From: Hyphomicrobiales bacterium
Lineage (GTDB): Bacteria; Pseudomonadota; Alphaproteobacteria; Rhizobiales; Beijerinckiaceae
Assembly: GCA_027484655.1 (NCBI GenBank)
Contig: JAIXSM010000071.1
Location: 1-62,905, forward strand
Direction: 5' to 3'
Length of the DNA: 62,905 nucleotides
The notes under the pieces: generated by a model
What the model saw: only the letters and a program-made list of their open reading frames with translations
What the model was told of the DNA's origin: nothing
Database searches by the model: none
Shown here: positions 59,678 through 62,905 of the stretch, piece by piece
Numbering within the stretch: position 1 is the stretch's first letter
Layout of the letters: each line of letters opens with the position of its first letter
Made by a program: the position numbers and the translations under genes

Positions 59678-60823
59678 TCAGGCCGGGGAGACGCCGCCGG
59701 CGAGCGCGCCCATAAGCAACGTAGCGCCCAGCATGAACACAAGAATCGCGGCCACGAACTCCAGCGCGCGCACGCCAAGGGCGCCGCGACCTTCCCCACC
59801 GCCGAGGAAGCGGACCGCAAGCCCCTTCGCCAGCACCGCCATGGCGGCCAGCGCCCCGGTGGTGAGCGCCGTCCCCATGGACATGGCGAAGGTGGCGGCG
59901 ACGCCGGCAAGGAAAATGCCCTGCGCAAGGGCGAACACAAGCACGAGGATCGCGCCGGAACAGGGCCGCGCGCCCGCCGCGAAAATGGTGGCCGCCGCCG
60001 TCTTCCACGAAAAGCCCGCGCCGAGCGTTTCCGGTGCGGGCGCATGGAAGTGGCCGCAGTCGGGACCGTGAACGTGCGCGTGACCGCCGGCGGGTTTCGC
60101 GGCCTCGTGATGGTGATGCCCATGGTCATGGTCATGGTGGGCGTGCGCGTGGGCGTGCGCGTGGTGACCGTGCGCATGGTCGTGGCCACAGGCCGCAGGC
60201 GCGGGAGCCTGCTGCGCGACCGGCGCCCCTGCGCCCAGCGCCGCGATCAATCCGCGGCCCTTGCGCCACATGAGCCACAGGCCGAGCGCGGCCACGCCCG
60301 CGTAGCTCGCCAGCTCCACAAGATTGGCGGCCTGCTTCATGCGAGAGGAAGTCGCGTTGAGCAGCGCGGCGAGCACCGCAACGATGGTGATCGCCACCAG
60401 ACCCTGAAAGACAGCCGCGAGGAACGAGATCGCGAGGCCGCGCCTCAAGGACTGCTCATTGGCCAGCATGTAGGAGGCCACGACCGCCTTGCCGTGTCCG
60501 GGCCCGGCTGCATGAAACACGCCGTAGGCGAAACTGATTCCCAGCAGCGTCCAGAAGGCGGACGAGTCCGTCTTGATGGCGCGCACCGCGCCGCTCAGCA
60601 TCCGCTCGAAGCGGATCTGCTGCTGAAGGATCCAAGCGGCGACGCCTGTCTGGGGCGGCGGCCCCGACGCCTCGCGCACGCCAAGGTCGAATGGATTGCG
60701 CGGCTGCGCCTGCGCCAGCATGTCGTGGGCGGACGCATCGGCGAGCAGCAGCGCGCCCGCGAGAGCGATAAGCCCCGCGCTCACTGCGCCATAACGGATG
60801 AGCGGTCGCGACCTCAGGGACAT
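59678..60823 (-). CDS. NicO-family nickel/cobalt (RcnA-like) transporter
   Basis: A 381-residue polytopic membrane protein. Its core motifs FAYGVFHAAGPGHGKAVVASYML and, in the second half, FAAGARPCSGAILVLVFALAQG are typical of the NicO/RcnA family. Between them is a long His-rich cytoplasmic loop, residues about 213-255, with repeated HAHAHAHHDHDHGHHHH-like runs that should bind metal. Members export or import Ni or Co. It overlaps the upstream DUF1007 gene by 10 bases, so the two form one operon. Confidence 0.9.
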   Translation of the reverse strand: MSLRSRPLIRYGAVSAGLIALAGALLLADASAHDMLAQAQPRNPFDLGVREASGPPPQTGVAAWILQQQIRFERMLSGAVRAIKTDSSAFWTLLGISFAYGVFHAAGPGHGKAVVASYMLANEQSLRRGLAISFLAAVFQGLVAITIVAVLAALLNATSSRMKQAANLVELASYAGVAALGLWLMWRKGRGLIAALGAGAPVAQQAPAPAACGHDHAHGHHAHAHAHAHHDHDHGHHHHEAAKPAGGHAHVHGPDCGHFHAPAPETLGAGFSWKTAAATIFAAGARPCSGAILVLVFALAQGIFLAGVAATFAMSMGTALTTGALAAMAVLAKGLAVRFLGGGEGRGALGVRALEFVAAILVFMLGATLLMGALAGGVSPA

Positions 60824-61461
60824 GCGACCACCACGCGCGCGGCGAGCTTGAGGCCGAAGTCCGCGCCCGGCGAGACGTTCGTTCCCATGGAGTCATTGAG
60901 CTTGCGGGCATCCGCCTCTGGCAATGGCGGCGGCTGCATCAGGTTGAGCGAACAGCCGTTGGGCGCCGCGTTCAGGCGCACGGGATCGCGCTTCTCCATT
61001 TCGAAGGCGACAAAATAGGTTGGGTCGTAGACCTGCATGACGAAGGCGCGGCCCGCGCTCGCCGGCTCCTTCAGGGGCGCCGTGAAATGCAGGGTGATGA
61101 GCTTCTTTTCATCCATGGTGATGCGATAGTCGGTCGCCGCTGCGAACTCCACCCGCCGACCGCCCGCCCGAATGAACGTGAAGAAGCCCGTCTCCTCCAG
61201 TTGCTCGACGTTGATCTTGGCCAGCGCGTTCAACTCTTCCACGCTGGGCTTGCCGCCCTTGCCCATGCCCTGGACGGCGAAGGCGGAGTACATATCGTCG
61301 AATGTCCACGCATGGCGGACTGCGGTCACGCGGCCGTCGGGAGCGAAGATAATGTCGCTCTTCACCGCGACGAAAACATGGGGATGCGCGAGCGCTGGCG
61401 CCTGCGCGAATCCCGCGAGAGCGACGGCGCATGAAATGAGCTTGATGAGTTGCGAACGCAC
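60814..61461 (-). CDS. periplasmic DUF1007 protein, partner of the NicO transporter
   Basis: A 215-residue exported protein: signal peptide LIKLISCAVALAGFAQAPALA (cleavage before HPHVFVAVKSDIIF), then the DUF1007 fold with HAWTFDDMYSAFAVQGM and VYDPTYFVAFEM. DUF1007 is often fused to, or next to, NicO-type metal permeases and is thought to be a periplasmic metal-binding component. GTG 61461 is used because the frame above it overlaps CorA. Cys in NGCSLNLM and VACP may pair. Regulation by metal is expected but no operator was identified. Confidence 0.85.
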   Translation of the reverse strand: MRSQLIKLISCAVALAGFAQAPALAHPHVFVAVKSDIIFAPDGRVTAVRHAWTFDDMYSAFAVQGMGKGGKPSVEELNALAKINVEQLEETGFFTFIRAGGRRVEFAAATDYRITMDEKKLITLHFTAPLKEPASAGRAFVMQVYDPTYFVAFEMEKRDPVRLNAAPNGCSLNLMQPPPLPEADARKLNDSMGTNVSPGADFGLKLAARVVVACP

Positions 61462-61617
61462 CGGCAAATCGACCCTCTGATTGCCCCCGCAGAGTGCTAC
61501 GGAAAAGCTGGCCAAAGCAAGGCAGGCCGCGCGCGCCTTTTCCCGTTGACCTTGCCCCCCGATGCTGTCACGCACACAAGCATCTTTCGGCGCCCGCACA
61601 GATTCGAGGCTCGCCGC

Positions 61618-62622
61618 ATGCTGCGCATCTACACCCGCGAAAACGACTGCCTTGTTCCCCACGACCTGAAGGTCGGGGGCGAGGAGGAGCCGGCGCTGCC
61701 GATCGGCCAGATCCTGTGGATCGACCTGCTTCATCCCACGCCGGAGGAGGATCGCTTCGTCGAGAAGATCGTCGCGGTCTCCATCCCGACCCGCGAGGAG
61801 ATGCAGGAGATCGAGGTCTCGTCGCGCCTCTACAACGAGGACGGCGGCGAGTTCATGACCATCGCCGGACTGGCCCAGCTCGACACCGAATCACCCGTCA
61901 TCACCCCGGTCACCTTCGTGCTCAAGGGCCAGATCCTGGTGACGGTGCGCCTCGCCGAGCCGCGCCCGTTCCTCACATTCGCGGTTCGCGCCCAGCGTCC
62001 CGGCGCGTTCAACGTCTCCTCGGGCGAGCAGATCATGCTGGGTCTGCTGGAAGCCCTCATCGACCGGATTGCCGACGCCCTGGAGCGGGTCGGCGCCAAG
62101 TTCGACATCATTTCGCGGGAAATCTTCCATCAGGCGGACAAGGACAAGGTCGCCAATGGCAGCGATTTCAAGCGCGCGCTCGTCGATATCGCCCGGGAAG
62201 GCGACACGCTGTCCAAGATCCGCGAGAGCCTCGTCAGCATGACGCGGGTGCTTACGTACCACACCGCCGTCACCGAGGACGCCAACAAGAAGGCGATCAA
62301 GGAGACCCGCCAGCGCATCCGCTCCATCCAGCGCGACATCTCCTCGCTGGCGGATCACTCCACCTACCTGTCGAACAAGGTGTCCTTCCTGCTCGATTCG
62401 ACGCTGGGCCTCATCAACCTCGAGCAGAACCAGATCATCAAGATCTTCTCGATTGCGTCCGTGTGTCTGATGCCGCCGACGCTGGTCGCCTCGATCTACG
62501 GCATGAACTTCAAGCTCATGCCGGAGCTGGACTGGGCGTTCGGCTACCCCACGGCGCTGGCGCTCATGGTGACCACGGCCATCATTCCCTTCGCCTACTT
62601 CCGCAAGAAGGGCTGGCTGTAA
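61618..62622 (+). CDS. corA: CorA-like magnesium/divalent cation channel
   Basis: A 334-residue protein of the 2-TM-GxN superfamily. A long N-terminal cytoplasmic domain is followed by a helical stalk (KRALVDIAREGDTLSKIRESL to SNKVSFLLDSTLGLI). Two C-terminal membrane helices are joined by YGMNF, the signature loop that selects Mg2+ and related ions. The end is a short basic tail (YFRKKGWL). ATG 61618 opens with the family start MLRIYTREND. It is divergent from the DUF1007-NicO metal operon with 156 bases between starts. Confidence 0.93.
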   Translation: MLRIYTRENDCLVPHDLKVGGEEEPALPIGQILWIDLLHPTPEEDRFVEKIVAVSIPTREEMQEIEVSSRLYNEDGGEFMTIAGLAQLDTESPVITPVTFVLKGQILVTVRLAEPRPFLTFAVRAQRPGAFNVSSGEQIMLGLLEALIDRIADALERVGAKFDIISREIFHQADKDKVANGSDFKRALVDIAREGDTLSKIRESLVSMTRVLTYHTAVTEDANKKAIKETRQRIRSIQRDISSLADHSTYLSNKVSFLLDSTLGLINLEQNQIIKIFSIASVCLMPPTLVASIYGMNFKLMPELDWAFGYPTALALMVTTAIIPFAYFRKKGWL

Positions 62623-62639
62623 GCGGGCGATGCTCGCCT

Positions 62640-62905
62640 TGGACCGCGGGCGTCCTCGCACGCAGAAGCAGGCTCCAACTATGCCGTCATTCCGGCGAAG
62701 GCCGGAAACCACGACAGGCCAAGGGCCGAAGCGTTTGCCTGTCGTGGATGCAAGGGGCGCTTGTTGCCTTCGTCGGCATGACGCTATGGGGAGATGGGCG
62801 CCTTCTGGATCGACCATTGGACCGCGGGCGTCCTCGCCCGCAGAAGCAGGCTCCAACTATGCCGTCATTCCGGCGAAGGCCGGAAACCACGACAGGCCAA
62901 GGGCC
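62640..62905. repeat. two tandem 178-base units of the A/B palindromic repeat (second cut by window end)
   Basis: Module B starts near 62640 and again near 62818; module A starts at 62683 and again at 62861, both with the same 178-base spacing, so the unit B-A-linker is repeated in tandem. The linker GGAGATGGGCGCCTTCTGGA is the same as the one following module A at 25403. The copies of A lack the CCAGTTTGGCG start seen at 25.1 kb. The second unit runs off the window. Confidence 0.92.

Overview
The window is a GC-rich, densely packed chromosomal segment of an alphaproteobacterium, most likely of the order Hyphomicrobiales (Rhizobiales). The pointers are a Rhizobiales-type porin with the AADLPSRK mature start and paired early cysteines, the alphaproteobacterial cell-cycle proteins RcdA (DUF1465) and TrcR (DUF1013), DUF1192 and DUF465 small proteins, a proline-rich TolA, and the gene order yebC-ruvC-ruvA-ruvB-ybgC-tolQRAB. 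Genus cannot be fixed from the sequence alone. No rRNA, tRNA, CRISPR array, prophage or insertion-sequence transposase was seen.

Layout. 1-8.6 kb: the 5' part of glmM, arsC, yebC, a YefM/YoeB toxin-antitoxin pair, a TauE/SafE exporter, ruvC, an MFS carrier, ruvA, a membrane protein, a lone AbrB-type protein and ruvB. 8.6-12.8 kb: ybgC-tolQ-tolR-tolA-tolB, without pal. 12.8-17.8 kb: a convergent minus-strand run thiE-like, Sel1-repeat protein, suhB-like, a MotA/TolQ-like channel, a MotB/OmpA-like partner and a GNAT acetyltransferase. 17.9-22.4 kb: MarR regulator, a two-gene glycosyltransferase unit (one TPR-GT) with locally low GC, and a porin. 22.9-31.9 kb: rcdA, DUF1192, a quinone oxidoreductase, a palindromic repeat block, an M3 peptidase, a GST, trcR, an acyl-CoA ligase and an ICMT-like methyltransferase. 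31.9-39.1 kb: TPR lipoprotein, rpsU, purE-purK, two divergent DUF465 genes, a second TauE/SafE protein and prpE. 39.2-39.8 kb: a second, unrelated repeat block. 39.8-46 kb: gltB-gltD. 46.4-53.6 kb: a DUF4139 protein, a small secreted protein, a 2-hydroxyacid dehydrogenase, frmA, a membrane sulfatase-like enzyme and a flavin amine oxidase. 54-62.6 kb: xdhA-xdhB, a gamma-glutamyltransferase-like Ntn hydrolase, NicO and DUF1007 metal-transport genes and a CorA-like channel. 62.6 kb to the end: the first repeat family again.

How it fits together. Most genes are housekeeping: Holliday-junction resolution, envelope constriction and integrity (Tol), glutamate synthesis, purine synthesis, fatty-acid and propionate activation, and formaldehyde detoxification. 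xdhAB beside the Ntn hydrolase suggests purine breakdown. The parts most worth a second look are the second proton-motive-force-coupled pair next to a tol locus that lacks pal, the low-GC TPR-glycosyltransferase unit beside the porin, the cargo inserted at nearly every junction of the ruv cluster, and two families of composite palindromic repeats. I did not find a gene set that I can defend as a wholly new system.
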